Assembly: GCF_003991355.1 (NCBI RefSeq)
Contig: NZ_RCSU01000014.1
Location: forward strand, 86,727 to 150,726
Direction: 5' to 3'
From: Pseudoflavitalea rhizosphaerae
GTDB lineage: Bacteria > Bacteroidota > Bacteroidia > Chitinophagales > Chitinophagaceae
DNA length: 64,000 nucleotides
Part shown: piece by piece, positions 16,530 through 25,360 of the stretch
Numbering within the stretch: the stretch's first letter is position 1
How the letters are laid out: each line of letters opens with the position of its first letter
Notes under the pieces: generated by a model
The model's database searches: none
What the model was told of the DNA's origin: nothing
What the model saw: the letters and a program-made list of their open reading frames with translations, nothing else
Position numbers and translations under genes: made by a program

Positions 16530-17669
16530 ATGAAAAGGATTTTATTTATAGACCGTGATGGCACGCTGATCAATGAAGCGCCGCCCACTTATCAACTGGA
16601 CTCATTCGACAAGCTGACTTTCTATCCCAAAATGTTCGAATACATGGGGAAGATCGCCAGGGAACTGGATTACGAACTGGTAATGGTGACCAACCAGGAT
16701 GGACTGGGCACTGACAGTTTTCCTGAAGACACATTCTGGCCACTGCACAACCTGGTGATGAAAAGCCTGGAAGGAGAGGGGATCCACTTCAGTGCAGTGC
16801 ATATCGACAAATCTTTTCCGGCAGAGAACCTGCCAACCCGCAAGCCCGGTACCGGTATGCTCACGCAGTACCTCAACAATCCCAATTACGATATCGAGAA
16901 TTCTTTCGTGATCGGGGACCGCATCACCGATGTGCAACTGGCCAAGAACCTGGGCTGCAAAGCGATCTGGCTGAATGGTGATGCCAGTCTTGGTGCTGCC
17001 GAGATCAGCGACCAGGTGGCTGCGCTGCAACCCGTGATAGCACTGGAGAGTATCGATTGGGCGGAGATCTATTCTTTCCTCAAACTTGGACTGCGCCAGG
17101 TGGTGCATGAACGCAATACCAATGAAACGCAGATCAAGATAGAACTGAACCTGGATGGAAGAGGCAAGGCGCAGATCTTTACAGGTCTTGGTTTCTTCGA
17201 TCATATGCTGGACCAGATCGCGCGTCATGGAAAAATGGATTTGACCATCCGCGCCAATGGCGATCTGCATATCGATGAGCATCATACCATCGAGGACACG
17301 GGCATCGCGCTGGGCGAGGCTTTTGCGTTGGCGCTGGCGGATAAGCGGGGCATGGAACGCTATGGATTCGCTTTGCCGATGGACGATGCTGAAGCTAAAG
17401 TGCTGATCGATTTTGGAGGCAGGGCATGGACGGTCTGGAATGCTGAATTCAAACGCGAACGTATAGGGGAAATGCCCACTGAAATGTTCTTCCATTTCTT
17501 CAAATCATTCTCCGATGCTGCGCGTTGTAATTTGCAGATCGAATGTCATGGTGATAATGAGCATCACAAAATAGAAGCCATTTTCAAGGCATTTGCGAAA
17601 GCCATCCGGATGGCGGTGAAGCGCGATCCGATGAGCAATCATTTGCCGAGCACGAAGGGGGTATTGTAA
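16530..17669 (+). CDS. hisB: Bifunctional histidinol-phosphatase / imidazoleglycerol-phosphate dehydratase
   Basis: Two-domain enzyme for the sixth and eighth steps of histidine synthesis. The N-terminal HAD phosphatase (residues 1 to about 165) has the nucleophile motif FIDRDGTLI with D8 and D10, and VIGDRITD further on. The C-terminal dehydratase (about 185-379) carries manganese-binding histidine motifs [30 protein letters not shown] and [15 protein letters not shown]. The fused 379-residue form is known from enterobacteria and Bacteroidota. It starts 17 bases after the cytochrome gene and is followed by repeat R2 and the trp leader. Confidence 0.97.
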   Translation: MKRILFIDRDGTLINEAPPTYQLDSFDKLTFYPKMFEYMGKIARELDYELVMVTNQDGLGTDSFPEDTFWPLHNLVMKSLEGEGIHFSAVHIDKSFPAENLPTRKPGTGMLTQYLNNPNYDIENSFVIGDRITDVQLAKNLGCKAIWLNGDASLGAAEISDQVAALQPVIALESIDWAEIYSFLKLGLRQVVHERNTNETQIKIELNLDGRGKAQIFTGLGFFDHMLDQIARHGKMDLTIRANGDLHIDEHHTIEDTGIALGEAFALALADKRGMERYGFALPMDDAEAKVLIDFGGRAWTVWNAEFKRERIGEMPTEMFFHFFKSFSDAARCNLQIECHGDNEHHKIEAIFKAFAKAIRMAVKRDPMSNHLPSTKGVL

Positions 17670-17682
17670 ATACTCACGCTGC

Positions 17683-17792
17683 GGCCAGTCGCTCGCCTCT
17701 GGCGAGTGACTTATATTTGCTCGCCTCCGGCGAGCACTGTGTCGCCGGAGGCGACGGAATAAAACTCACTCGCCAGAGGCGAGCGAGTGGCC
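17683..17792. repeat. Nested palindromic repeat, copy R2
   Basis: Outer arms GGCCAGTCGCTCGCCTCTGGCGAGTG and its near-complement (one C/G mismatch near the end) enclose the two inner hairpins CTCGCC...GGCGAG and GTCGCC...GGCGAC. Lies between hisB and the trp promoter and could act as a barrier between the two operons. Confidence 0.9.
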
Positions 17793-17852
17793 ACCCGCTG
17801 CATCTTCGGCCACCCGCCGCTCCTTCCGGCCACCCGCCGCTTCTTCGGCCAC
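17789..17852. repeat. Short GC-rich tandem repeat
   Basis: Three units of 19-20 bases beginning GGCCACCCGC (17789, 17808, 17828) plus a partial fourth (17847), directly abutting the right end of palindrome R2, whose terminal GGCCAC they copy. The pattern suggests slippage or repeated end-addition at the palindrome. Confidence 0.8.
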
Positions 17853-17863
17853 AGCGAAATAAA

Positions 17864-17894
17864 TTTGGTCAATTCAATTTTGTCTGTACTTTTG
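17864..17894 (+). promoter_or_regulatory. Promoter of the tryptophan leader/operon
   Basis: TTTG at 17864-17867 and TACTTTTG at 17887-17894 with exactly 19 bases between, an excellent Bacteroidota -33/-7 pair. Predicted transcription start is about 17899-17902, on or next to the leader-peptide ATG at 17901. Confidence 0.8.
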
Positions 17895-17900
17895 TAGCTC

Positions 17901-17963
17901 ATGATCAAACAAATTCAAAATATTCAGTGGTGGTGGCATACAAACTCTATTCGGGGCTTGTAA
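17901..17963 (+). CDS. trpL: Tryptophan operon leader peptide
   Basis: A 20-codon ORF (starting MIKQIQNIQ, ending SIRGL) with three consecutive tryptophan codons at positions 10-12 (17928-17936). It is followed within 34 bases by an intrinsic terminator and then trpE, as expected for ribosome-mediated attenuation. Starvation for Trp-tRNA would stall the ribosome on the TGG run. The ATG coincides with the predicted transcription start, so translation is probably leaderless. Confidence 0.9.
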   Translation: MIKQIQNIQWWWHTNSIRGL

Positions 17964-18033
17964 ACACTACTGTTGTATATTTATAACAATACTCAAGGGC
18001 CTCGATGTACAATCGGGGCCCTTTTCTTTTTTT
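17939..18033 (+). promoter_or_regulatory. Tryptophan attenuator (alternative hairpins)
   Basis: The terminator stem's left arm and preceding bases (17994-18006) can instead pair with 17949-17960 (ATTCGGGGCTTG), with one bulged base and G-U pairs, giving an antiterminator. A weaker hairpin TACAA (17939-17943)/TTGTA (17958-17962) could hold that segment when the ribosome does not stall. A ribosome stopped at the TGG codons would reach about 17948 and leave the antiterminator strand free. Confidence 0.75.
17997..18033 (+). terminator. Attenuator terminator before trpE
   Basis: A ten-base-pair stem GGGCCTCGAT (17997-18006)/ATCGGGGCCC (18012-18021) with one G-U pair, a five-base loop, and the T-rich tail TTTTCTTTTTTT. 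trpE begins 18 bases later. Confidence 0.92.
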
Positions 18034-18051
18034 CAATACCTGAATCTCGAT

Positions 18052-19470
18052 ATGAAACAAATCACAGTTCAAACGAAATGCAAGAAGATGCTGGCGGACG
18101 TGTTCACGCCGGTAGGGATCTACCTCAGGCTGAGAGACAGGTTCCGGGATACAGTGCTGCTCGAAAGCACTGATCACCACAGTTCTGAGAACAGCTATTC
18201 CTTCATCTGTATCAATGCCATCGCGGGCATGGAGATCAGTTCCACCAAACAACTGGAACTGAAATGGCCCGGGCAGTCGCCTGAAAAGCATAGTATCAAA
18301 AATGTACAGGATGTGCCCAATATCCTCTGGGATTTCATGAAGCGCTTTACGATGGCGCCATCAGAATTGAAGGAAGCAAAATATGCCCAGGGCTTGTATG
18401 GTTATACCACTTTCGATGCCGTGCAGTTCTTCGATACCCTGCAGCTGAGATCAGCGAAGGAAACGCCTGCCATCCCTTTCATGCGTTATCGTTTGTACCA
18501 GTACGTGATCGTGATCAATCACTATAAAGACGAGCTCTTCCTTTGCGAGAACCTGATAGATGGACTGGAAAGCGATACCAATGCCGTAGAATCGTTGATC
18601 CGGAGCAAGGATGTGCCGGTGTATCCTTTCAAGGCGGTAGGAAAAGAAACAAGCAATATGGAAGATGAAACCTACCGCAATATGGTGAAGGAAGGTATTC
18701 AGCACTGCTACCGCGGCGATGTATTCCAGATAGTGCTCAGTCGCCGCTTCGAGCAACAGTTCACCGGCGATGAGTTCAATGTATACCGCGCCCTTCGCTC
18801 CATCAATCCTTCTCCCTATCTCTTCTTCTTCGATTACGGTGATTACAAATTACTCGGTTCAAGTCCCGAATCACAGATCCTCATTCAAAACGGCAAAGCC
18901 ATCGTTCATCCTATTGCCGGCACTTTCAAACGCACAGGCGACGATGAGACCGATCAGCGTGCTGCACAGGAACTCCTCAAAGACGCCAAGGAAAATGCAG
19001 AGCATGTAATGCTGGTAGACCTGGCAAGAAATGATCTCAGCAGGGTATGTGATGATGTTTCGGTGGTACATTACCGTCAGGTGCAGTATTACAGTCATGT
19101 TATCCATCTTGTGAGTGAAGTGAGTGGCAAAACAAGAACTGATGCCAATCCATTCGAACTGATGGCAAAAACATTTCCCGCAGGTACGCTCAGTGGTGCA
19201 CCCAAGTTTAAGGCCATCGAGCTGATCGATGGGCTGGAACCCACCAGCCGCAGCTATTACGGCGGCGCCATCGGGTTCATGGGCTTTGATGGCACCTGTA
19301 TCCACGCCATCATGATCCGAACCTTTTTTAGCAGGAACAATACGCTTTATTACCAGGCCGGTGCGGGCGTAGTAGCCGCCAGCAAACCAGAAAGCGAATT
19401 ACAGGAAGTGAACAACAAACTGGGAGCGCTGAAAAAAGCCATCCTGTTTGCAGAAGAGATCGCTCAATAA
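18052..19470 (+). CDS. trpE: Anthranilate synthase component I
   Basis: Makes anthranilate from chorismate using ammonia delivered by TrpG. The 472-residue protein has the N-terminal regulatory half and a C-terminal chorismate-binding domain: GDVFQIVLSRRF, LGSSPESQI, HPIAGTFKRTG, MLVDLARNDLSRV, FPAGTLSGAPKFKA and the terminal YYQAGAGVVAASKPESE. Tryptophan feedback would act through the N-terminal part. First structural gene after the attenuator; trpG starts 21 bases later. Confidence 0.96.
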   Translation: MKQITVQTKCKKMLADVFTPVGIYLRLRDRFRDTVLLESTDHHSSENSYSFICINAIAGMEISSTKQLELKWPGQSPEKHSIKNVQDVPNILWDFMKRFTMAPSELKEAKYAQGLYGYTTFDAVQFFDTLQLRSAKETPAIPFMRYRLYQYVIVINHYKDELFLCENLIDGLESDTNAVESLIRSKDVPVYPFKAVGKETSNMEDETYRNMVKEGIQHCYRGDVFQIVLSRRFEQQFTGDEFNVYRALRSINPSPYLFFFDYGDYKLLGSSPESQILIQNGKAIVHPIAGTFKRTGDDETDQRAAQELLKDAKENAEHVMLVDLARNDLSRVCDDVSVVHYRQVQYYSHVIHLVSEVSGKTRTDANPFELMAKTFPAGTLSGAPKFKAIELIDGLEPTSRSYYGGAIGFMGFDGTCIHAIMIRTFFSRNNTLYYQAGAGVVAASKPESELQEVNNKLGALKKAILFAEEIAQ

Positions 19471-19491
19471 TTAACCAGTAAAACATTCCTT

Positions 19492-20064
19492 GTGAAAATA
19501 TTAGTTTTCGATAATTACGATTCATTCACTTACAACCTGGTCCACCTGGTAGAGAAGATCCTGCATCAACGCGTGGACGTGGTTCGTAACGATCAGCTGC
19601 CGCTGGAAGGTGTGAAAGAATATGATAAGATCATTCTCAGTCCTGGTCCTGGTATTCCCGAAGAAGCAGGCATGTTGCTTCCGCTGATCAAAGAGTACGC
19701 TTCCAGCAAATCCATACTGGGCGTTTGCTTGGGACATCAGGCCATTGGTGAGGCTTTCGGTGGGAAGTTGGTGAACCTGAGCACCGTGTATCACGGAGTG
19801 GCTACACCGGTGAATATTTTGAAGAGGACCAAAAAAGATCTGTACGAAGGTCTGCCCGATACTTTTGAAGTGGGCCGTTACCATAGCTGGGTGATCAGTG
19901 AGGAAGGATTTCCCAAAGACATTACTATCACAGCGCGAGATGAGAACAATTATATCATGGGATTGCAGCATAATAAGTATGATGTGCAGGGCGTGCAGTT
20001 CCATCCGGAAAGTGTGCTCACGCCGCTGGGCGAAACCATCCTGAGAAACTGGTTGAAGCAATAA
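19492..20064 (+). CDS. trpG: Anthranilate synthase glutamine amidotransferase
   Basis: Class I glutamine amidotransferase, 190 residues, supplying ammonia to TrpE. The triad is visible: the cysteine in GVCLGHQAIGEAFGG, and the His-Glu pair in VQFHPESV. It starts with GTG at 19492 (VKILVFDNYDSFTYNLVHLVE). In some genomes this subunit also serves aminodeoxychorismate synthase; its place inside the trp operon favours the tryptophan role here. trpD follows after 42 bases. Confidence 0.95.
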   Translation: MKILVFDNYDSFTYNLVHLVEKILHQRVDVVRNDQLPLEGVKEYDKIILSPGPGIPEEAGMLLPLIKEYASSKSILGVCLGHQAIGEAFGGKLVNLSTVYHGVATPVNILKRTKKDLYEGLPDTFEVGRYHSWVISEEGFPKDITITARDENNYIMGLQHNKYDVQGVQFHPESVLTPLGETILRNWLKQ

Positions 20065-20106
20065 CAGCGTCATCAACCATTTTTTTGAATCAGTGAAAAG
20101 ACAATT

Positions 20107-21099
20107 ATGAAAAAGATCTTAGAACAATTATTCGCACATAAATCCCTGAGCAGGACTGCCGCCAAAGAAGCGCTGGTAGGCATCGGCAAGGGAATGTACA
20201 ATGAGCATGAGGTTACGGCATTCATGACGGTTTACCTTATGCGAAGCATTACTATAGAAGAATTACAGGGTTTCCGTGATGCGCTGCTGGAACTCTGTGT
20301 TCCGGTTGATCTCAATGGCCATGAAACCATCGATATCGTTGGTACCGGCGGGGATGGGAAGAACACTTTCAATATTTCCACCTTAAGTTGTTTCATTGTT
20401 GCCGGCACCGGTCAGAAAGTGGCCAAGCATGGCAACTATGGAGCCAGCAGTATCAGCGGCGCCAGCAATGTGATGGAGCAACTCGGATACAGGTTCAAGA
20501 ACGATAAAGGAAGCCTGAAACGCGAAGTGGAGGAAACCAATATCTGTTTCCTGCATGCGCCGATGTTTCATCCTGCTTTGAAGACCGTAGGGCCTATCCG
20601 CAAGAACCTTGGCATGCGCACTTTCTTCAATATGCTGGGGCCGATGGTGAACCCCGCTTCTCCGAAATTCCAGCTGGTAGGCGTTTACAGCCTGGAGATG
20701 GCGCGTGTGTACAATTATCTTTTGCAACAGGGCAGCAGCGCTTTCACCATTATTCATGGACTGGATGGTTATGACGAGATCTCGCTCACCAACGATACCA
20801 AAGTGATCACCAACAAAGGTGAACAGATCATGACCCCGGAACAGCTCGGCAAGCGAGCTGTAACGCCTGCCGATATCTATGGCGGCAGCAGCGTGGAAGA
20901 AGCAGCCAAACTCTTTACAAAGATCCTGAAAGGGGAAGGTAGCTGGGCGCAGAATGCCGTGGTGCTGGCTAATGCCGCCATGGCGCTGCATTGCACCGGT
21001 AATCATGCCACTTACGAGCAGGCCTATGCGACAGCGGTAGACAGCCTGGAAAGTGGAAAAGCATACAATACATTCAAAAAACTGATCGCCCTTCAATAA
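20107..21099 (+). CDS. trpD: Anthranilate phosphoribosyltransferase
   Basis: Joins anthranilate with PRPP, the second committed step. The 330-residue protein has the family's helical N-terminus and the PRPP-binding GTGGDGKNTFNIST loop, plus KHGNYGASSISGASNVMEQLG and the RTFFNMLGPMVNPASP anthranilate-site segment. Stand-alone, not fused to TrpG as in enterobacteria. trpC begins 9 bases after its stop. Confidence 0.96.
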   Translation: MKKILEQLFAHKSLSRTAAKEALVGIGKGMYNEHEVTAFMTVYLMRSITIEELQGFRDALLELCVPVDLNGHETIDIVGTGGDGKNTFNISTLSCFIVAGTGQKVAKHGNYGASSISGASNVMEQLGYRFKNDKGSLKREVEETNICFLHAPMFHPALKTVGPIRKNLGMRTFFNMLGPMVNPASPKFQLVGVYSLEMARVYNYLLQQGSSAFTIIHGLDGYDEISLTNDTKVITNKGEQIMTPEQLGKRAVTPADIYGGSSVEEAAKLFTKILKGEGSWAQNAVVLANAAMALHCTGNHATYEQAYATAVDSLESGKAYNTFKKLIALQ

Positions 21100-21108
21100 G
21101 CAATAGTC

Positions 21109-21900
21109 ATGAATATTCTCGATACCATCATCGCACACAAAAGAACGGAAGTGGCGGCGCGAAAAGCAGGGACGCCTGCTTCAGCGCTGGAAAAACAGGA
21201 CGGATTCAACAGGAAGGTTTTGAGTCTCAAAGAATTTTTGCTGAATGATGCACGTACGGGCATCATCGCGGAATTCAAAAGGAAGTCCCCTTCAAAAGGA
21301 CTGATCAACGGAACAGCGGATGTGGTGGAAGTAACATCAGCCTATGCGAAGTATGCTTCCGGGCTCAGCGTTCTCACCGATGAAAATTTTTTTGGCGGTA
21401 GTACCGCAGACCTGGTCGCGGCCCGTGTGAACCAGGTTCCCATACTGCGCAAGGATTTCATCGTGGATGAGTACCAGGTCCTGGAAGCACGCGCCATGGG
21501 CGCCGATGTGATTTTACTCATTGCTGCCTGTTTAACCCCTGAAGAAGTGAAACGGTTGGCTACCTTTGCAACGCAGCTCGGACTCGAAGTGCTACTGGAA
21601 CTGCACGACGAAGAAGAACTGGAGCATATCTGCGATGAAACCATCCTGGTTGGGATCAATAACCGCAACCTGAAGACTTTCAAAGTGGATATCGAAAGGA
21701 GCCTGGCCATGGCCCAACGCATCCCGGATAACAGGATAAAAATTGCAGAGAGTGGGATCAGCGCCGTGGAAAATATCCTGCTGTTCAGGAACAATGGGTT
21801 CAGGGGATTTCTCATCGGTGAGAATTTCATGAAAGCTGCTGACCCTGCCAAAGCCTTTGAGGACTTTGTGCAGGAACTGAAAACAGCAAAGGCCCCGTGA
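21109..21900 (+). CDS. trpC: Indole-3-glycerol-phosphate synthase
   Basis: Closes the indole ring to give indole-3-glycerol phosphate. A single TIM barrel of 263 residues with the conserved AEFKRKSPSKG loop, the catalytic lysine in LRKDFIVDEYQV, LEVLLELHDEEEL, VGINNRNLKTF and the phosphate-binding AESGIS segment. Separate from trpF, which follows after 49 bases, the largest gap up to that point in the operon. Confidence 0.96.
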   Translation: MNILDTIIAHKRTEVAARKAGTPASALEKQDGFNRKVLSLKEFLLNDARTGIIAEFKRKSPSKGLINGTADVVEVTSAYAKYASGLSVLTDENFFGGSTADLVAARVNQVPILRKDFIVDEYQVLEARAMGADVILLIAACLTPEEVKRLATFATQLGLEVLLELHDEEELEHICDETILVGINNRNLKTFKVDIERSLAMAQRIPDNRIKIAESGISAVENILLFRNNGFRGFLIGENFMKAADPAKAFEDFVQELKTAKAP

Positions 21901-21949
21901 AAACAGATCGCTTGCCGGATACAACCTTAACACTTAAAATCTGAACAAT

Positions 21950-22579
21950 ATGAGAGTAAAAGTATGCGGCATGACCCAGCCAGAACAGGTGACACAACTG
22001 GCAGACATGGGTGTATCTTTTGCAGGATTCATTTTCTATCCCAAAAGTCCCCGGTACGTATTCAAACACATGACCACAACTCAGATCAGGAAGGAGAACA
22101 ATATCAACAAAGTGGGCGTGTTTGTAAATACCCCCATTGAAGAAGTACTCCATATGGTGGACGAATGCAGGCTGCACCTGGTGCAACTGCATGGCGATGA
22201 AAATCCGAAATACTGTGAGAAGATCGCAGACTATGTATCGGTGGTGAAAGCTTTTCGGTTGAGCGACAACGATAGTGTGGAATGGATGATCAGGCCCTAT
22301 ATGGATTGCTGCGACATGTTCATGTTCGACACCATGGGCGCCGGATACGGAGGAACAGGAAAGAAATTCGACTGGAGTGTTCTGAAAGATACCATCGTGG
22401 GCAAACCATTTTTTCTCAGTGGCGGCATCGAGCCGGGCGATGAAGCACAATTGCGGGAATTCGAAAATGAACCCGCCGCTAAAGGACTCTTTGCTATCGA
22501 TATCAACAGCAAATTCGAAACCAGTCCAGGTTATAAGGACATGGAAATGGTTCGCGGATTTGTGAACAATATGAAATAA
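21950..22579 (+). CDS. trpF: Phosphoribosylanthranilate isomerase
   Basis: Amadori isomerase converting phosphoribosylanthranilate to CdRP. The 209-residue TIM barrel starts RVKVCGMTQPEQV with the catalytic cysteine, carries VQLHGDENP and MFDTMGAGYGGTGKKFDW with the catalytic aspartate, and ends with the phosphate loop FFLSGGIEPGD. Gene order trpC-trpF follows reaction neighbours although the chemical order is F then C. Confidence 0.95.
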   Translation: MRVKVCGMTQPEQVTQLADMGVSFAGFIFYPKSPRYVFKHMTTTQIRKENNINKVGVFVNTPIEEVLHMVDECRLHLVQLHGDENPKYCEKIADYVSVVKAFRLSDNDSVEWMIRPYMDCCDMFMFDTMGAGYGGTGKKFDWSVLKDTIVGKPFFLSGGIEPGDEAQLREFENEPAAKGLFAIDINSKFETSPGYKDMEMVRGFVNNMK

Positions 22580-22607
22580 GATAACTAAAGGATAAATTAT
22601 TGGTTTT

Positions 22608-23801
22608 ATGTCAACAACCATTTACCAGCAGCCAGATGCACAGGGATATTACGGACAGTTCGGAGGCGCATACATCCCCGAGATGTTGCATCGCAACGTG
22701 GAAGAGCTGCGCAACCAGTACAGGAGCATTATCACCAGTAGAGATTTCCGTGATGAATACCAGAGCCTGCTTCGCGATTATGTAGGCAGGCCCACGCCGC
22801 TCTATCCTGCCGCCAGGCTGAGCGCGCAGTTCAATACCAATATTTACCTGAAGCGCGAAGACCTTTGTCATACAGGTTCCCATAAGCTCAATAATGCACT
22901 CGGACAAATCCTGCTGGCGCAACGCCTGGGCAAGAAACGCATCATCGCGGAAACCGGCGCTGGTCAGCATGGCGTGGCCACTGCTACTGTATGTGCACTC
23001 AAAGGCATCGAGTGCATCGTGTATATGGGAGAAAAAGATATTCATCGCCAGGCGCCCAATGTGGCCCGCATGAAAATGCTCGGCGCTACCGTGATCCCTG
23101 CCACCAGCGGCAGCAAAACCCTGAAAGACGCTACCAATGAAGCGATCAGGGACTGGATCAATAACCCCAACGATACGCATTATATCATCGGATCGGTGGT
23201 AGGCCCGCATCCATACCCTGATATGGTGGCCAGTTTCCAGAGCGTGATCAGTGAAGAGATCCGCAAACAACTCAAAGAAAAGACCGGCAGCGAATTGCCC
23301 ACGCATGTATTTGCCTGTGTAGGCGGCGGAAGCAACGCTGCAGGAGCTTTCTATCATTTCACTGAAGAACAACCGGTGAAACTGGTAGCAGTGGAAGCGG
23401 CAGGTCATGGTGTGGAAAGCGGACTGAGCGCAGCCACTACACGTCTTGGTAAACCAGGTGTGCTTCATGGCAGCAAGAGCCTGGTGATGCAAACCGAAGA
23501 CGGCCAGGTAGTAGAGCCACACAGCATTTCAGCTGGTCTGGATTATCCTGGTATCGGTCCCATGCATGCGAATTTGTTCGCGAGTGGCCGTGGCACTTTC
23601 CTCAGCGCAACCGATGAAGAAGCTGTTCGTGCAGCCTTCAATCTTACACAGCAGGAAGGCATCATTCCTGCACTGGAAAGTTCACATGCACTGGCAGGAC
23701 TGCACCAGGTGGAATTTAAAAAAGATGATGTGGTGGTGCTGTGTTTAAGTGGAAGGGGAGATAAAGATATGGCTACTTACATGCAGGCAATGGGCGTATA
23801 A
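22608..23801 (+). CDS. trpB: Tryptophan synthase beta chain
   Basis: Condenses indole with serine using PLP. The 397-residue sequence is of the standard TrpB1 type: the N-terminal YYGQFGGAYIPEML, the PLP lysine in CHTGSHKLNNALGQ, ETGAGQHGVATAT, and the phosphate-binding CVGGGSNAAGAF loop, with LSGRGDKDM at the C-terminus. It is separated from trpA by palindromic repeat R3, which is unusual, since the two subunits are made in equal amounts. Confidence 0.97.
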   Translation: MSTTIYQQPDAQGYYGQFGGAYIPEMLHRNVEELRNQYRSIITSRDFRDEYQSLLRDYVGRPTPLYPAARLSAQFNTNIYLKREDLCHTGSHKLNNALGQILLAQRLGKKRIIAETGAGQHGVATATVCALKGIECIVYMGEKDIHRQAPNVARMKMLGATVIPATSGSKTLKDATNEAIRDWINNPNDTHYIIGSVVGPHPYPDMVASFQSVISEEIRKQLKEKTGSELPTHVFACVGGGSNAAGAFYHFTEEQPVKLVAVEAAGHGVESGLSAATTRLGKPGVLHGSKSLVMQTEDGQVVEPHSISAGLDYPGIGPMHANLFASGRGTFLSATDEEAVRAAFNLTQQEGIIPALESSHALAGLHQVEFKKDDVVVLCLSGRGDKDMATYMQAMGV

Positions 23802-23807
23802 ATCAGG

Positions 23808-23927
23808 GTGCGGCCAGTCGCTCGCCTCCCGGCGAGTGACTTGTATTTGTTCGCCTCCGGCGAACACCGTGTCGCCGGAGGCGACGGAACAGAAGTCACT
23901 CGCCGGGAGGCGAGCGACTGGCCACAC
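23808..23927. repeat. Nested palindromic repeat, copy R3, between trpB and trpA
   Basis: Almost perfect outer stem: the left 35 bases (from GTGCGGCCAGTCG) match the right arm's reverse complement with one mismatch. Inner hairpins are TTCGCC...GGCGAA and GTCGCC...GGCGAC. It begins seven bases after the trpB stop and ends 24 bases before the trpA ATG, so the operon mRNA must contain this large structure. Confidence 0.92.
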
Positions 23928-23950
23928 TCAGCAAAATATCAACAACAATC

Positions 23951-24718
23951 ATGAGCAGAATACAGGAATTATTCAACAAGAAAAATAAACAGGTCCTCAA
24001 CGTTTACGTGACGGCTGGTTATCCGCAACTGGATAGTACGTTGCCTGTGATGCAGGCTTTACAGAAAAGCGGCGCGGACCTCATCGAGCTGGGCATGCCT
24101 TACAGCGATCCGCTGGCCGATGGTCCCGTGATCCAGGCCAGCAGCACCATCGCGCTGCAAAATGGCATGACCATCAAAAAACTCTTTGAACAATTGAAGG
24201 ACATGCGCGCTACCGTGCAGGTGCCTGTAATCCTCATGGGCTACATGAATCCCATCCTTCAGTACGGTTTCGAAAAGTTCTGTGCAGATGCAGCAGCAGT
24301 AGGTGTGGACGGACTGATCCTGCCTGATCTTCCTGAGTTCGAATTTGAGAACGAATACGGCCCCGTCATCAAAAAACACAAACTGGATTTTATTTTCCTG
24401 GTGACGCCGGAAACAACAACGGAACGCATTAAAAGACTGGACGCACTGAGCACCGGTTTTCTTTACGCCGTGAGCAGCAGCTCCACTACGGGAAAAGATC
24501 AGAACATGAGTGGCGTGAGCGCTTACCTGCAAAGGTTACAGGAGATGAAACTGAAAAATCCGGTGCTGGTAGGCTTTGGCATCAAGGACAGGGCCAGCTT
24601 TGAAGCGGCATCTGAATTTGCCAATGGCGCTATTATCGGCACTGCTTTCATCAAAGCGCTGGAAGGAGCTACCGATGTAGCTGCCGCAACAGAACAATTC
24701 ATCAGAACAGTGAAATGA
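23951..24718 (+). CDS. trpA: Tryptophan synthase alpha chain
   Basis: Splits indole-3-glycerol phosphate into indole and glyceraldehyde phosphate, passing indole to TrpB through the tunnel. The 255-residue TIM barrel shows the catalytic glutamate and aspartate in LIELGMPYSDPLADGPVIQ, LMGYMNPILQYG, GLILPDLPEFE, and the phosphate site VGFGIKD. Last trp gene; hisH follows after only 34 bases, with no terminator between. Confidence 0.97.
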   Translation: MSRIQELFNKKNKQVLNVYVTAGYPQLDSTLPVMQALQKSGADLIELGMPYSDPLADGPVIQASSTIALQNGMTIKKLFEQLKDMRATVQVPVILMGYMNPILQYGFEKFCADAAAVGVDGLILPDLPEFEFENEYGPVIKKHKLDFIFLVTPETTTERIKRLDALSTGFLYAVSSSSTTGKDQNMSGVSAYLQRLQEMKLKNPVLVGFGIKDRASFEAASEFANGAIIGTAFIKALEGATDVAAATEQFIRTVK

Positions 24719-24720
24719 TT

Positions 24721-24728
24721 TATCTTTC
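24721..24728 (+). promoter_or_regulatory. Possible internal -7 box before hisH
   Basis: TATCTTTC between trpA and hisH resembles TAnnTTTG, but the base expected to be G is C and no TTTG is found about 19 bases upstream (TTCA there). If real, it would give hisH-A-F-IE a promoter free of Trp attenuation. Confidence 0.25.
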
Positions 24729-24752
24729 GCGTTTTTAGCAAAAAGAACAAAA

Positions 24753-25352
24753 GTGGAATTAGCCATCGTAAAATACAATGCAGGAAATATCCAGTCGGTA
24801 CTCTACGCGCTGGAAAGGATCGGGGCCACAGCAACCGTCACCGATGATCACGAGCAATTGCGTAAGGCAGACAAAGTGATCTTTCCCGGCGTGGGTGAAG
24901 CCAGCAGCGCCATGCGCTATCTTTCTGAACGGGGGCTTGACCAAGTATTGCGCGAATTGCAACAACCCGTTCTCGGCATCTGCCTGGGCATGCAACTAAT
25001 GTGTGCCTACAGCGAAGAAAACGATACTGATTGTCTTGGTATCTTCGAAGAAAACGTAAAACTCTTTTCTCCTGGTTCCACTGCTGATGGTCCGATCAAA
25101 ATCCCTCAGATCGGCTGGAACAATATCTACTCATTGAAATCGGAGCTGTTCAAAGGCGTGCCTGAGAACAGTTACTGTTATTTTGTGCATGGTTACTATG
25201 CGGCGCTGGGTGAACATACCATCGCCACTACGGAATACGGACTGCCTTACAGTTCCGCATTGCACAAGAACAATTTCTATGGTGTGCAGTTCCACCCTGA
25301 AAAGAGCGCTACCACCGGTGAATCCATTCTCAAGAATTTCCTGAACATTTAA
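24753..25352 (+). CDS. hisH: Imidazole glycerol phosphate synthase, glutaminase subunit
   Basis: Glutamine amidotransferase that feeds ammonia into HisF. The 199-residue protein starts with GTG at 24753 (VELAIVKYNAGNIQSV). The nucleophile is the cysteine in LGICLGMQLM and the His-Glu pair lies in GVQFHPEKS; PQIGWNNI and YFVHGYY are also conserved. It is the first of the second his block and reads on from trpA. hisA starts 8 bases after. Confidence 0.96.
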   Translation: MELAIVKYNAGNIQSVLYALERIGATATVTDDHEQLRKADKVIFPGVGEASSAMRYLSERGLDQVLRELQQPVLGICLGMQLMCAYSEENDTDCLGIFEENVKLFSPGSTADGPIKIPQIGWNNIYSLKSELFKGVPENSYCYFVHGYYAALGEHTIATTEYGLPYSSALHKNNFYGVQFHPEKSATTGESILKNFLNI

Positions 25353-25360
25353 TCAGATAC

